From positions 75,819 through 139,818 of the forward strand of contig JBBSFH010000006.1 in the NCBI GenBank assembly GCA_038238915.1: a stretch of 64,000 nucleotides of DNA, given 5' to 3'. The DNA comes from JAVVHE01 sp038238915 (lineage in GTDB: Bacteria; Pseudomonadota; Alphaproteobacteria; Sphingomonadales; Sphingomonadaceae). The position numbers were made by a program, and so were the translations under genes. Below, piece by piece: positions 56,277 through 64,000 of this stretch. Below the pieces are notes generated by a model that searched no databases, had not been told where the DNA came from, and was given only the letters and a program-made list of their open reading frames with translations. The stretch's first letter is position 1, and every line of letters starts with the position of its first letter.

Positions 56277-56988
56277 GCGCGCGCGGGCGGACGCCGCCAT
56301 ATTGCTGGCGATCGGCATCGCGTGCGGCGCAGGCAATGCCGCACACGCCGAGATCGGAGTAACCGCAAGCGTTCAGTCGGACGACCGGTATCGCGGCTAT
56401 ACGTACAGTCGCGGACGTCCGATCGCGACGCTGGACCTTGCTTATGACGACGCGCATGGTCCCTATGTCGGCGTTTCGGGCACGATCGTGGCGACCACGC
56501 ACGACGGACTCCAGCCGCTGGAGCTTCAGGAGTATATCGGGATTTCGCGGCGCGCGCGGCGCGACCTCGTGTGGGACGTCGGGATTGCCAACTATAGTTT
56601 CACCCGCTTCTTCACTAGCGAGGAACGGACCACCTATCAGGAATATTACGTCGGTCTCGCGTCGGGCAACTTCTCCTCGCACATCTATTATTCGCCCGAT
56701 TATCTCAACTCGGGTGTCCGCACACTGTATTTCGATCTGGGCGCGGTCCGGAGGATCGGCGAACGCTGGCGGCTGAACGCGCATTTCGGTGTGCGAACCC
56801 CGCTGAACGAGGTTTACGGGATCGATCGCCTGCCGCCCCACTATGATCTGCGATTGGGCGCCGCTTTTCGCATCAAGCCAGTCGAGCTCCAGCTCGGCGT
56901 GAGCACGCATGGCCCGCGTGCAGACTATTATGACGGGCAATCGCAGGGACACACGGCGCTGGTGGCCGGAGCAACGATCGCGTTCTGA
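56245..56988 (+). CDS. Outer-membrane beta-barrel protein of the TIGR02001 type
   Basis: Starting at ATG 56245 (GTG 56227 possible), the 247-residue protein has a long, Arg-rich signal peptide ending in NAAHA. It then shows a repeated pattern of aromatic strands: VTASVQSDDRYRGYTYSRGRPIATLDLAYDD, SSHIYYSPDYLN, LYFDLGAVRRIGERWRLNAHFGV, and a final ALVAGATIAF. The 'DYRFRGxS' motif and closing strand fit the Gcw_chp/TIGR02001 family. It overlaps the protease gene by 32 bases and may be a target or partner of the ECF system. Confidence 0.85.
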   Translation: MRAPKWRPRVRRARADAAILLAIGIACGAGNAAHAEIGVTASVQSDDRYRGYTYSRGRPIATLDLAYDDAHGPYVGVSGTIVATTHDGLQPLELQEYIGISRRARRDLVWDVGIANYSFTRFFTSEERTTYQEYYVGLASGNFSSHIYYSPDYLNSGVRTLYFDLGAVRRIGERWRLNAHFGVRTPLNEVYGIDRLPPHYDLRLGAAFRIKPVELQLGVSTHGPRADYYDGQSQGHTALVAGATIAF

Positions 56989-57099
56989 GGACGCATTGCC
57001 ACATCCACAAAATCGCGCAGCAATTTGAACGCCCGGGGCTTGGCGGGAAACTCACGGTTGTGGGCCGTGCTTCCGCGCGCCCGCAACATGGAGGGTTGA

Positions 57100-58227
57100 A
57101 TGTCTCGATCATCGCTGAACACACTCGCCGCGCTTGGCACCGGCCTCGCGCTGCTGCTCGGTACCTCGGCCGCCAGTGCGGCGCGGTTCCAGATCACCAA
57201 TCTCGTCTCGGACGGTTCGGTGTCTGCGGTCACCATCGATCCGCTGCTGGTCAATCCGTGGGGCATCGCCAGCTCGCCGACCGGCCCGTTCTGGAGTGCA
57301 AACAACCACACCGACACCAGTACGCTGTATAACACGGGCGGGGCCAAGATCCCGCTCACCGTCACGGTGGCGGGAGGAGCACCAACCGGGATCGTGTTCA
57401 GCGGCGGAGCGGATTTCGTGGTCAGTGCCAACAGCAAGTCTGGCCCATCGCGCTTCATCTTCGATAGCGAGAACGGGATTATTTCGGGTTGGAACTTCGG
57501 CGTCAATGCCACGAATACGGTGATCAAGGTCGATAATTCGGCCAGTGGCGCGGTTTATAAAGGTCTCGCGATCGGCAGCAGCAGCGGTGTCAACTATATT
57601 TACGCTGCCAATTTCAACAGCGGCCAGGTCGAGCAGTACGACGGCAATTTCGCGCTCGTGCGCACCTTCACCGATCCGACCGTTGCTGCGGGCTACGCAC
57701 CGTTCAACGTGCAGACGATCGGCAACCACCTCTTTGTAACCTTTGCACTGCAGAATGCCGAAAAGCATGACGACGTGCGCGGCGCGGGGCACGGCTACAT
57801 CGACGAGTTCAACCTCGACGGCACCTTCGTCCAGCGCCTTGTGTCGCTCGGCGGCCCGGTCAATTCGCCGTGGGGGCTGACAATCGCGCCCGCGAGCTTC
57901 GGCGTGTTCGCGGGCGATCTGCTGGTCGGCAACTTCGGAGACGGCACGATCGGCGCATTCGACATAACAACCGGTGCCTTCGAGGGCGATCTGCTCGGCA
58001 TCAACGCCAAGCCGCTCGTGATCGGCGATCTCTGGGGGCTGATCAACGGCAATGGCGGTGCGGGCGGACTGACCAGTAACGTCTACTTCGCTGCGGGAGT
58101 GCAGGACGAGGCGCAAGGCCTGTTTGGGGCGATCTCTGCAGTGCCCGAACCCGCTACGCTCGCGCTCGGTGTGTTGGGCGCGGCGATGACCGGTGCGGTC
58201 CTCAGACGGCGGCGCGCAATCGGTTAG
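57100..58227 (+). CDS. TIGR03118-type beta-propeller protein with PEP-CTERM sorting signal
   Basis: The 375-residue protein has signal peptide MSRSSLNTLAALGTGLALLLGTSAASA and an NHL-like propeller (LVNPWGIASSPTGPFWSANN, GVNYIYAANFNSGQVEQYD, SPWGLTIAPASFGVFAGDLLVGNFGDGTI). It ends in VPEPATLALGVLGAAMTGAVLRRRR, a PEP-CTERM signal: Pro-Glu-Pro, a hydrophobic span and basic residues. Such proteins are processed by an exosortase and linked to extracellular polysaccharide. No exosortase gene lies in the window. It stands just after the ECF cluster. Confidence 0.88.
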   Translation: MSRSSLNTLAALGTGLALLLGTSAASAARFQITNLVSDGSVSAVTIDPLLVNPWGIASSPTGPFWSANNHTDTSTLYNTGGAKIPLTVTVAGGAPTGIVFSGGADFVVSANSKSGPSRFIFDSENGIISGWNFGVNATNTVIKVDNSASGAVYKGLAIGSSSGVNYIYAANFNSGQVEQYDGNFALVRTFTDPTVAAGYAPFNVQTIGNHLFVTFALQNAEKHDDVRGAGHGYIDEFNLDGTFVQRLVSLGGPVNSPWGLTIAPASFGVFAGDLLVGNFGDGTIGAFDITTGAFEGDLLGINAKPLVIGDLWGLINGNGGAGGLTSNVYFAAGVQDEAQGLFGAISAVPEPATLALGVLGAAMTGAVLRRRRAIG

Positions 58228-58252
58228 CGCGCGGCGACAGAGCGGACGGAAG

Positions 58253-58287
58253 CGGCGAGCGGGGCATGATCCGCTCGCCGTTTCCTT
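58253..58287 (+). terminator. Terminator after the PEP-CTERM gene
   Basis: A perfect 10-bp stem, CGGCGAGCGG (58253-58262) and CCGCTCGCCG (58271-58280), with an eight-base loop, is followed by TTTCCTT. It begins 26 bases after the stop. The T-tract is short and interrupted. Confidence 0.7.
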
Positions 58288-58418
58288 GTCCGGAAGAGTG
58301 GAGAGGCGGTTGGCAAACATCGGCGGGAGCGCGGTCCTGCAAGCACACCAGCACATCGGAGCGAAGCGAAAGTAACCTCGAAGTGACGATGGTTTAACGC
58401 GCTTGCTTTCGTCCAAAT

Positions 58419-58444
58419 GGAACCACGCGCGTCGACGGCGGGTT
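58419..58444 (+). promoter_or_regulatory. Possible EcfG-type (general stress) promoter
   Basis: GGAAC at 58419-58423 and GGTT at 58441-58444 are separated by 17 bases. This is close to the alphaproteobacterial EcfG consensus GGAAC-N16/17-CGTT, and the -10 lies about 34 bases before the ATG at 58478. It is based on sequence match alone. Confidence 0.4.
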
Positions 58445-58477
58445 TTCCGGGGTATTCCACCTTCAGGAGACTCAACC

Positions 58478-59155
58478 ATGAATCGACTCAAACTCCTCCC
58501 CCGCGCGATCGGCATTTCGGCGCTGCTCGCCATGACCTCGCTTTCGGTGACCGCGCATGCGGGGCTCGCGGACGAAGCGCGCAAGGCGATTGCAGCCGCC
58601 AAGGCCAAGATCGAGGCAGGCGACAAGATCGGCGCAAGCGGCGAAGCGGCTACCATCCAGGTGCAGGCGCGCGACGCGCTCCACCGCGCCGAGGCCGAGT
58701 TCGGCAAGGGCGAGAAGAATGAAGCGATCGCCGAGGCGAAGCACGCGGGCGATCTCGCCGATCAGGCGATCGTGCTGACCGACAAGCGCAAGCAGATGGC
58801 CGAGCAGGCGGGGCGTCACGAGGCGGAAGCCGCCGCCGGTGCCGCGCAGCAATCCGCCGCCGTTTCCGCCGCGCGCGCGAATTCGGCCGAGGCGACCGCC
58901 GCCGACGCGCAGGCACGCGCCGCCGCTGCACAGCAGAGCGCCGCTTCTGCCAACGCGCAGGCGGACGCCATGCGTGACGCGCCGCCGCCGCCCGCGCCCG
59001 CGACCAGCACTACGGTGACAACCGTGGACAAGGACGAGGCGGCTGCGCCCGTCGTCCATCACGTCCGCCACCGTGTCCATCACACGCGGGTACGCGGTGG
59101 TACGCATGCGGTGCACCAGACCACGACGACGGTGACGACCGCGCCGCAGAACTAG
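58478..59155 (+). CDS. Ala-rich periplasmic coiled-coil protein
   Basis: The 225-residue protein starts at ATG 58478 with AGGAG upstream. A signal peptide (to TAHA) is followed by a long Ala/Glu/Gln coiled coil (IAAAKAKIEAGDKIGASGEAA, ALHRAEAEFGKGEKNEAIAEA). Its repeat style resembles DUF4398-type envelope proteins. The C-terminus is Pro/Thr-rich, then His/Arg-rich (HHVRHRVHHTRVRGG), then Thr-rich. A GGAAC-N17-GGTT element precedes it, so stress-sigma control is possible. It may bind cell-wall components or DNA-like polyanions through the basic tail. Confidence 0.75.
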   Translation: MNRLKLLPRAIGISALLAMTSLSVTAHAGLADEARKAIAAAKAKIEAGDKIGASGEAATIQVQARDALHRAEAEFGKGEKNEAIAEAKHAGDLADQAIVLTDKRKQMAEQAGRHEAEAAAGAAQQSAAVSAARANSAEATAADAQARAAAAQQSAASANAQADAMRDAPPPPAPATSTTVTTVDKDEAAAPVVHHVRHRVHHTRVRGGTHAVHQTTTTVTTAPQN

Positions 59156-59250
59156 GGATAGAACGCGCGATGATTGTGGCGGATCACCTCGATTCGCCGC
59201 TTCCGCGTCGTGGCCGATACACTTGCTGACGCGGCTCCAGGGCCGGAGCG

Positions 59251-61284
59251 CTACACCGCGTTCATCGTCAGCAGGTCGTAGGCGGCGACCACCTCGCCGT
59301 CCTGGTTCGTCACCGAAGCCGCCCAGCGCACTTCGCCCATTTCGGGCGTGCGCGTGTTTTTTTCCTTGGCGGTGAGCGAGACCTTGATGGTGTCGCCCGG
59401 CTTCACGGGTTTGACGAACCGCAGCCCCTCCAGCCCGTAGTTCGCCAGCACCGGCCCCTCGTCGGGATTGACGAACAGCCCTGCAGCGAACGCGAGCAGC
59501 AGATAGCCGTGCGCGACGCGGCCGCCGAAGATCGGATTCCGCGCGGCGGCGGCCTCGTCCATGTGCGCGTAGAACGTGTCGCCGGTGAAGCGGGCGAAAT
59601 GCTCGATGTCTTCGAGTGAGACGGTGCGGGGTGGGCTGTTGAAACCGTCGCCGATCCGGAGCTCGCCGAAGCGCAGGCGGAAGGGGTGCGCGCGCCCGAC
59701 ACGGCGCGGTGCGCCCGGCAGCCAGCGGCCGGTGATCGCGGTGAGCACGGCGGGCGAGCCTTGGAGCGCGGTCCGCTGCATGTGGTGCTTCACCCCCCTG
59801 ATGCCGCCCATCTCCTCGCCGCCGCCTGCACGGCCGGGGCCGCCGTGGACGAGTTGAGGGAGCGGGGAGCCGTGGCCGGTGCTCTCGGCGGCGCTGTCGC
59901 GGTCAACGATCACCATCCGGCCGTGATACGCGCCCGCGCCGAGCACGAAATCGCGCGCGGCGGCCTGATCGTGGGTGAAGAGCGAGAGCGCGAGGCTGCC
60001 GCCGCCCCGGTTGGCGAGCGCGATGGCGTCGGGCAGATCGCGGTAGGGCATCAGCGTGGCGACGGGGCCGAACGGCTCCATGTCGTGGACGAGTTTGGCG
60101 TCCCACGGGCGGTCCTGGCGGAGCAGGATTGGGGAGATGAAGAAGCCGCCGCCGGTGTCCTCGCCGCGCGTGGCTACGTGCATCGGATCGCCGAAGACGC
60201 GGCGGCTCTCGCCCTCAAGCTCCGCCACTTTGGCGCGCACGTCGGCGAGTTGAGAGGCGGACGCGAGCGCACCCATCGTCACGCCCTCGGCGGCCGGATC
60301 GCCCACCACCACCTTGCCGAGCCGCGCCGCCAACGCCTCCTGCGCGGCGTCCATGTATTCGGCGGGCGCGAACGCACGTCGGATCGCGGTGCATTTCTGC
60401 CCGGCCTTGATCGTCAACTCGCGCGCGATCTCGCGGACGAATAAGTCGAACTCGGGGGTGCCCGGCGCGGCATCGGGACCGAGGACGGTGGCGTTCAGCG
60501 AATCGCGCTCGGAGATGAACCGCACCGCCTCGCGCGCGACCACCGGGTGCGATTGCAGCTTGATCGCGGTCTCGGCCGAGCCCGTGAACGAGATCACATC
60601 CTGCCCGCTCAAATGATCGAGCAGATCGCCCACCCCGCCCACGATCAGTTGCAACGCGCCCGGTGGCAGCACCCCCGCCTCGATCATCACCCGGAACGCG
60701 GCCTCGGCCACATAGGCGGTGGCGGACGCAGGCTTCACGATCGCGGGCATCCCCGCAAGTAACGTCGGCCCAAGCTTCTCCAACATGCCCCAAACCGGGA
60801 AGTTGAACGCATTGATATGCACCGCCATGCCCTGCAGCGGCGTGTACACATGCTGCGCAATGAAGCTGCCGTTCTTCGAGACGATCTCGGGCTCGCCGTC
60901 GATCAGCAGCCGCGTATTGGGCAGTTCGCGCCTGCCCTTGGACGCATAGGAGAAGATCGCCCCCGCGCCGCCATCGATATCGATCCAGCTATCGGCCCTC
61001 GTCGCCCCCGTCATCGCCGAGAGCGCATACAGCCGCTCCTTGGCACCCATCACCGCCTGCGCCAGCGCCTTCAGCATCAGCGCCCGCTCGTGGAAAGTCA
61101 TCGCCCGCAGCGCCGGGCCGCCGACGGTGCGGGCATGATGCGCCATCGCACGGAAATCGAGCCCCTGGCTCCCGGTCCGCGCGACTGTGCGACCCGTCAC
61201 CGCCGAAGCGAGATCGGCAGTGCCCGAGGGGGCGGTATGCCAGCGATCGGCGGTGTAGTTTTCTAGAGTAAGCAAGCCAGTCAT
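59251..61284 (-). CDS. paaZ: Bifunctional oxepin-CoA hydrolase / 3-oxo-5,6-dehydrosuberyl-CoA semialdehyde dehydrogenase
   Basis: The 677-residue fusion has an N-terminal aldehyde dehydrogenase (catalytic Cys in AGQKCTAIRR; HINAFNFPVWGMLEKLGP). Its C-terminal MaoC hydratase domain (from about residue 545) reads SLEDIEHFARFTGDTFYAHMDEAAA...NPIFGGRVAHGYLLL. It opens the ring of oxepin-CoA and oxidises the aldehyde in aerobic phenylacetate breakdown. No other paa gene is in the window. It lies one base downstream of an orphan gene that separates it from 2-oxo acid dehydrogenase genes. Confidence 0.93.
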   Translation of the reverse strand: MTGLLTLENYTADRWHTAPSGTADLASAVTGRTVARTGSQGLDFRAMAHHARTVGGPALRAMTFHERALMLKALAQAVMGAKERLYALSAMTGATRADSWIDIDGGAGAIFSYASKGRRELPNTRLLIDGEPEIVSKNGSFIAQHVYTPLQGMAVHINAFNFPVWGMLEKLGPTLLAGMPAIVKPASATAYVAEAAFRVMIEAGVLPPGALQLIVGGVGDLLDHLSGQDVISFTGSAETAIKLQSHPVVAREAVRFISERDSLNATVLGPDAAPGTPEFDLFVREIARELTIKAGQKCTAIRRAFAPAEYMDAAQEALAARLGKVVVGDPAAEGVTMGALASASQLADVRAKVAELEGESRRVFGDPMHVATRGEDTGGGFFISPILLRQDRPWDAKLVHDMEPFGPVATLMPYRDLPDAIALANRGGGSLALSLFTHDQAAARDFVLGAGAYHGRMVIVDRDSAAESTGHGSPLPQLVHGGPGRAGGGEEMGGIRGVKHHMQRTALQGSPAVLTAITGRWLPGAPRRVGRAHPFRLRFGELRIGDGFNSPPRTVSLEDIEHFARFTGDTFYAHMDEAAAARNPIFGGRVAHGYLLLAFAAGLFVNPDEGPVLANYGLEGLRFVKPVKPGDTIKVSLTAKEKNTRTPEMGEVRWAASVTNQDGEVVAAYDLLTMNAV

Positions 61285-61713
61285 TCAGGCAGCCGCCGCG
61301 ATTGACTTCGCTTCGGGATAGAAGTCGAGAAACTCGGATGAACGGATCACTGCGAAGGCGGCGGTTGATCGACTAGGATCACAAACAAGCAGCCGCTGGA
61401 GCACCGATGGCCATACAAGGACCGCCCATCCGAGTAGCGTGATCGCCCACTCCGGTGCCGCATTCTTCAATCGTTCCGCTTCAAGAAGCAGAGCTTGCAG
61501 GTATATCTCCGGATCGGCACTTTGCAGGACGGATATGACGCGCTCCTGAGTGCCGAAATCTGGCTTGGCAGAGAACGTTGAGAGAAGAGTTCGCGCGGTC
61601 GCGTCGTCAACGTGATCGGCTGCCTGGCTCACAAGCTGCAAAAACTCAGCCTCTTGCGTCTCATCCGCGCGCGCGCACGTGTTGGCGATACGGCTATGCC
61701 AACATGCGTCCAT
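61285..61713 (-). CDS. Immunity protein 30-like orphan
   Basis: The 142-residue soluble protein has an all-helical pattern: AEFLQLVSQAADHVDDATARTLLSTF, VLQSADPEIYLQALLLEAERL and APEWAITLLGWAVL. This resembles Imm30-type immunity proteins of polymorphic toxin systems; the assignment rests on pattern recall. No cognate toxin is encoded beside it. It is inserted without spacing between the E2 gene (stop at 61714, giving TAAATG) and paaZ. Its base use is AT-richer than theirs, pointing to acquisition. Confidence 0.55.
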   Translation of the reverse strand: MDACWHSRIANTCARADETQEAEFLQLVSQAADHVDDATARTLLSTFSAKPDFGTQERVISVLQSADPEIYLQALLLEAERLKNAAPEWAITLLGWAVLVWPSVLQRLLVCDPSRSTAAFAVIRSSEFLDFYPEAKSIAAAA

Positions 61714-62775
61714 TTACACCCCCCACCCCTCCAGCACCTCCACAAACCGCGTCAACCAAGCGTTCGTCTGCGCGCCATCCAAGGCCCGGTGGTCGATCGT
61801 CAGGCTCACATAGCACATCGGCCGCACCACAATCGCGTCGGTCCCTCCAACGTCGCGCACCACCACGCGCTTCTGGAGCTTGCCCACCCCCAGGATCGCG
61901 GACTGCGGCTGGACGATGATCACCGGCGCGGCGAGCAGCGTCCCCGAGACCCCATGGTTGGAGATCGTGAACGTCCCGTGCGCCACATCCCCCGCCGCCA
62001 AAGTGCCCGCCCGCGCGCGCGCGGTCACGTCCGCCAGTCGCCGCGCGACGCCCTCCAGCGATAGCAACTGCGCGCGGTGGATCACCGGGACGATCAGCCC
62101 GCCGTCCACCAGCGCGGTGCCCACGCCGATGTTGACATCGCTGAACAGTTCGAGCCGATCGGCATGCCAGCGGCTGTTCACCCCCGGCGCGGCCTTCATC
62201 GCCTGCGCCGCCGCCATCACCAGATAGGCGGTAATCGTCAGCGGTACGGCCGCCGCCTCGAACGCGGCCCTGTTGGCGGCGCGGTGCGCGAGGACCGCGC
62301 CCATGTCCGCTTCGAACACCGCGGTCACGTGCGGCGCGGTGGCGACCGATTCGGTCATGCGCTCGGCGATCCGGCGGCGCATCGGCGTATGCGGCACGCT
62401 GCGCGAGCGCGGGGCTTCGGGCGCGGCGGGGCGGGCGGAGAGGCCCCCTCCGCCCCCTGCGGGGGCACCTCCCCCAGAGGGGGAGGACCCATCCTCCCCC
62501 TCTGGGGGAGGTGCGCGAAGGGCGGAGGGGGCGTCGCCCGCGACCTCGATCCGCGCCAGCAGCGCGCCGGGTTCGACGTCAGCACCCTCCTCGGCGCAGC
62601 GCTCGGCCAAGGTGCCGCTCGCGGGAGCGGCGACTTCGACGGCGACCTTGTCGGTCTCGAGTTCGAGCAGCGGCTCGTGCTCGGCGACCGCATCGCCGAC
62701 CGCTTTCAGCCAGCGACCGATCGCGGCGCGGGTGCCCTCCTGCTGTTCGGGAACGCGGACGTCGATCAGCGCCAT
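61714..62775 (-). CDS. 2-Oxo acid dehydrogenase E2 (dihydrolipoyl acyltransferase)
   Basis: The 353-residue protein has one lipoyl domain (residues 1-77; lipoyl Lys43 in LETDKVAVEV). A linker and a catalytic acyltransferase domain (about 130-353; active-site DHRALDG) follow. The peripheral subunit-binding domain that normally sits between is absent. In its place residues 82-111 are Pro/Gly/Ser-rich and are encoded by a long palindromic repeat. Its start overlaps the E1 stop (TGATG). It probably serves a branched-chain or other acyl 2-oxo acid dehydrogenase. Confidence 0.92.
   Translation of the reverse strand: MALIDVRVPEQQEGTRAAIGRWLKAVGDAVAEHEPLLELETDKVAVEVAAPASGTLAERCAEEGADVEPGALLARIEVAGDAPSALRAPPPEGEDGSSPSGGGAPAGGGGGLSARPAAPEAPRSRSVPHTPMRRRIAERMTESVATAPHVTAVFEADMGAVLAHRAANRAAFEAAAVPLTITAYLVMAAAQAMKAAPGVNSRWHADRLELFSDVNIGVGTALVDGGLIVPVIHRAQLLSLEGVARRLADVTARARAGTLAAGDVAHGTFTISNHGVSGTLLAAPVIIVQPQSAILGVGKLQKRVVVRDVGGTDAIVVRPMCYVSLTIDHRALDGAQTNAWLTRFVEVLEGWGV
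62443..62532. repeat. REP-like double palindrome inside the E2 gene
   Basis: A 22-bp perfect inverted repeat (62466-62487 with 62492-62513; four-base loop) is enclosed by a second inverted repeat, GCCCCCTCCGCCC (62443-62455) and GGGCGGAGGGGGC (62520-62532). It lies in frame in the E2 coding sequence and adds a Gly/Pro/Ser linker. Nested GC-rich palindromes of this kind are common intergenic repeats in related genomes (inference), so this looks like an inserted copy. Confidence 0.85.
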
Positions 62776-64000
62776 CAGAAGGCGACCAGTTCGTCGACCC
62801 GCGCCGCGATCTGCCCCACGCTCGGCACGACCGCATCGAGCAGATGCGGCGCGTGCGGCGGGGGCACATCGGGCATCGCGAGGCGCGACACCGGCGCGTC
62901 CAGATCGAGGAAGAGTTCATGTGCCACGACCGCCGCCACTTCGGCACCGAAGCCTGCGGTGAGCAGATCCTCGTGCACGATCAGGCAGCGCCTTGTGCGC
63001 CGCACAGACGTGAGGACGGTCTCGCGGTCCCACGGCGCGAGCGTGCGCAGATCGATCACCTCGGCGTCGCGCCCCTTGGCAGCGGCCTCGCACCGCTCGA
63101 CCATTGCGCCCCAGGTGACGAGCGTGATCGCATCGCCCGCCATCGTCACGCGCGCGCGGCCGAATGGAAGGACGTATTCGTCGCCGGGCCAGGGTCGGCG
63201 GGCGGAGGGCGCATCGAGCAGCGCGCGGTGCTCGAAGAAGAAGACCGGGTCCTGCCCGCGCAGCGCGGTGCGGATCAGCCCGGCCGCATCCTGCGCGTTG
63301 GACGGCATCGCCACCTTCCAGCCGGGCGAATGGACGAAGCGCACCTCGTCCGACTGGCTGTGCCACGGATCGCCCGCGCGCAGATAGCCGCCGGGCATGC
63401 GCAGCAGCATCGGGCAGGCGAAGCGCCCGCCGGTGCGCCACCTCAGCGTGCCCGCATCGGCGATCTGTTCGGCGGCGGGATCGGCATATTTGCGGAACTG
63501 GATTTCGGGCGCGGGGGTGAGGCCCGCGAGCGCCTGGCCAACCGCGCGGCCGACAATGCCTTCCTCCGAAAGCGAGGTATCGTAGACGCGCGCGATGCCA
63601 TGCCGGTCCTGCAGGCCGAGCGTTACGCCGTGGACGCCGCCCTTGGGGCCGATATCCTCGCCGAAGACGCGCAGGCGAGGGTTGGCGGCGAGCTCGGTAT
63701 CGAGCGCGCGGCGGATCGCGGAGCCCATATTGAGCCGCTGCCCCTCGGGGTGGGGGACGGGATCGCCGTGCGGCAGGCCGCGCGCTCCACCCATCGCGGG
63801 GGGCGCATCGGGAACGGCGAACAGGTGGCGGGTAATCTCGCCCGCGTCCGCGCCGGTTCGCGCTTCGGCTTCGGCGAGCGCGGCGGCCACCGTTGCCAGC
63901 GCGTGCGCCTGCGCCTCCGCCCAGTCGGCTTCGCTCATGAGGGCGGGCACCAGATACACACGTAGCTTGGGGAGCGGATCGCGCGCGCGCTCGGCCGCAA
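62775..64000 (-). CDS. 2-Oxo acid dehydrogenase E1, fused alpha-beta type (5' end outside window)
   Basis: The frame continues to the window edge (AERARDPLPKLRVYLVPAL... is the end of an E1 alpha module). The beta module follows directly: MGSAIRRALDTELAANPRLRVFGEDIG, VYDTSLSEEGIVGRAVG, IQFRKYADPAAEQI, a C-terminal transketolase domain with DLRTLAPWDRETV. It therefore seems to be a single-chain alpha-beta E1 of a TPP-dependent 2-oxo acid dehydrogenase. Only the last 408 residues or so are in the window. Its stop overlaps the E2 start. Confidence 0.9.
   Translation of the reverse strand, partial: AAERARDPLPKLRVYLVPALMSEADWAEAQAHALATVAAALAEAEARTGADAGEITRHLFAVPDAPPAMGGARGLPHGDPVPHPEGQRLNMGSAIRRALDTELAANPRLRVFGEDIGPKGGVHGVTLGLQDRHGIARVYDTSLSEEGIVGRAVGQALAGLTPAPEIQFRKYADPAAEQIADAGTLRWRTGGRFACPMLLRMPGGYLRAGDPWHSQSDEVRFVHSPGWKVAMPSNAQDAAGLIRTALRGQDPVFFFEHRALLDAPSARRPWPGDEYVLPFGRARVTMAGDAITLVTWGAMVERCEAAAKGRDAEVIDLRTLAPWDRETVLTSVRRTRRCLIVHEDLLTAGFGAEVAAVVAHELFLDLDAPVSRLAMPDVPPPHAPHLLDAVVPSVGQIAARVDELVAF

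Overview
This window looks like chromosomal DNA of a GC-rich alphaproteobacterium, most likely a sphingomonad (Sphingomonas or a close relative). That placement is an inference. It rests on strongly G/C-biased third codon positions, TonB-dependent receptors, a ribE-ribB/X-ribH cluster whose second gene has a degenerate GTP cyclohydrolase II half, a DUF6356 protein, small CcdAB and MNT/HEPN toxin-antitoxin genes, and dense stop-start overlaps. There is one tRNA (Lys, anticodon TTT). I see no rRNA, CRISPR array, insertion sequence or prophage, and no gene-free stretch longer than about 300 bases.

Layout. 1-6 kb: the end of a DUF2059 gene, a single-chain MNT-HEPN protein, gltB and a cyclophilin. 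6-12 kb: a membrane PQQ sugar dehydrogenase/cytochrome c divergent from a TonB receptor, then mmsA. 12-16.3 kb: a RidA-like gene, a two-gene ABC importer without a binding protein, and ccdAB. 16.3-23.7 kb: two divergent phosphatase-superfamily secreted proteins, phhB, a zinicin, lipB, a Thr-rich lipoprotein, and SCP2 and MaoC proteins. 23.9-27.3 kb: ilvB and ilvN, separated by a CDF-like gene, a decayed SnoaL gene and an orphan ORF. 27.4-28.5 kb: a DUF4188 enzyme and its divergent TetR repressor with a clear operator. 28.5-31.1 kb: an AT-richer accessory patch with a three-gene STAS/GHKL-ATPase plus DUF4325 module.

31-36.8 kb: nitronate monooxygenase, enoyl-CoA hydratase, pseudoazurin, Fe/Mn-SOD, tRNA-Lys, DUF2256 and the riboflavin operon. 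36.8-43.7 kb: fhs, an Lhr-type helicase, purF, a SnoaL-like protein and an SDR. 43.7-50 kb: a metallophosphoesterase, then recR-def-DNA glycosylase facing DUF6356-FAD oxidoreductase-fmt-truA. 50-59.2 kb: a TonB receptor, an aldo/keto reductase, an ECF sigma/anti-sigma/subtilase/outer-membrane cluster, a PEP-CTERM protein and an Ala-rich envelope protein. 59.2-64 kb: paaZ, an orphan immunity-like gene, a 2-oxo acid dehydrogenase E2 whose linker is made of a palindromic repeat, and an E1 that runs off the window.

Four items stand out. The first is the STAS-GHKL/DUF4325 module at 29.2-31.1 kb. The second is the anti-sigma factor whose C-terminal domain resembles the prodomain of the protease encoded next to it. 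The third is the MNT-HEPN fusion. The fourth is the palindrome that appears to have replaced the subunit-binding domain of E2. Reading frames also indicate at least two CTG start codons in CTGA stop-start overlaps.
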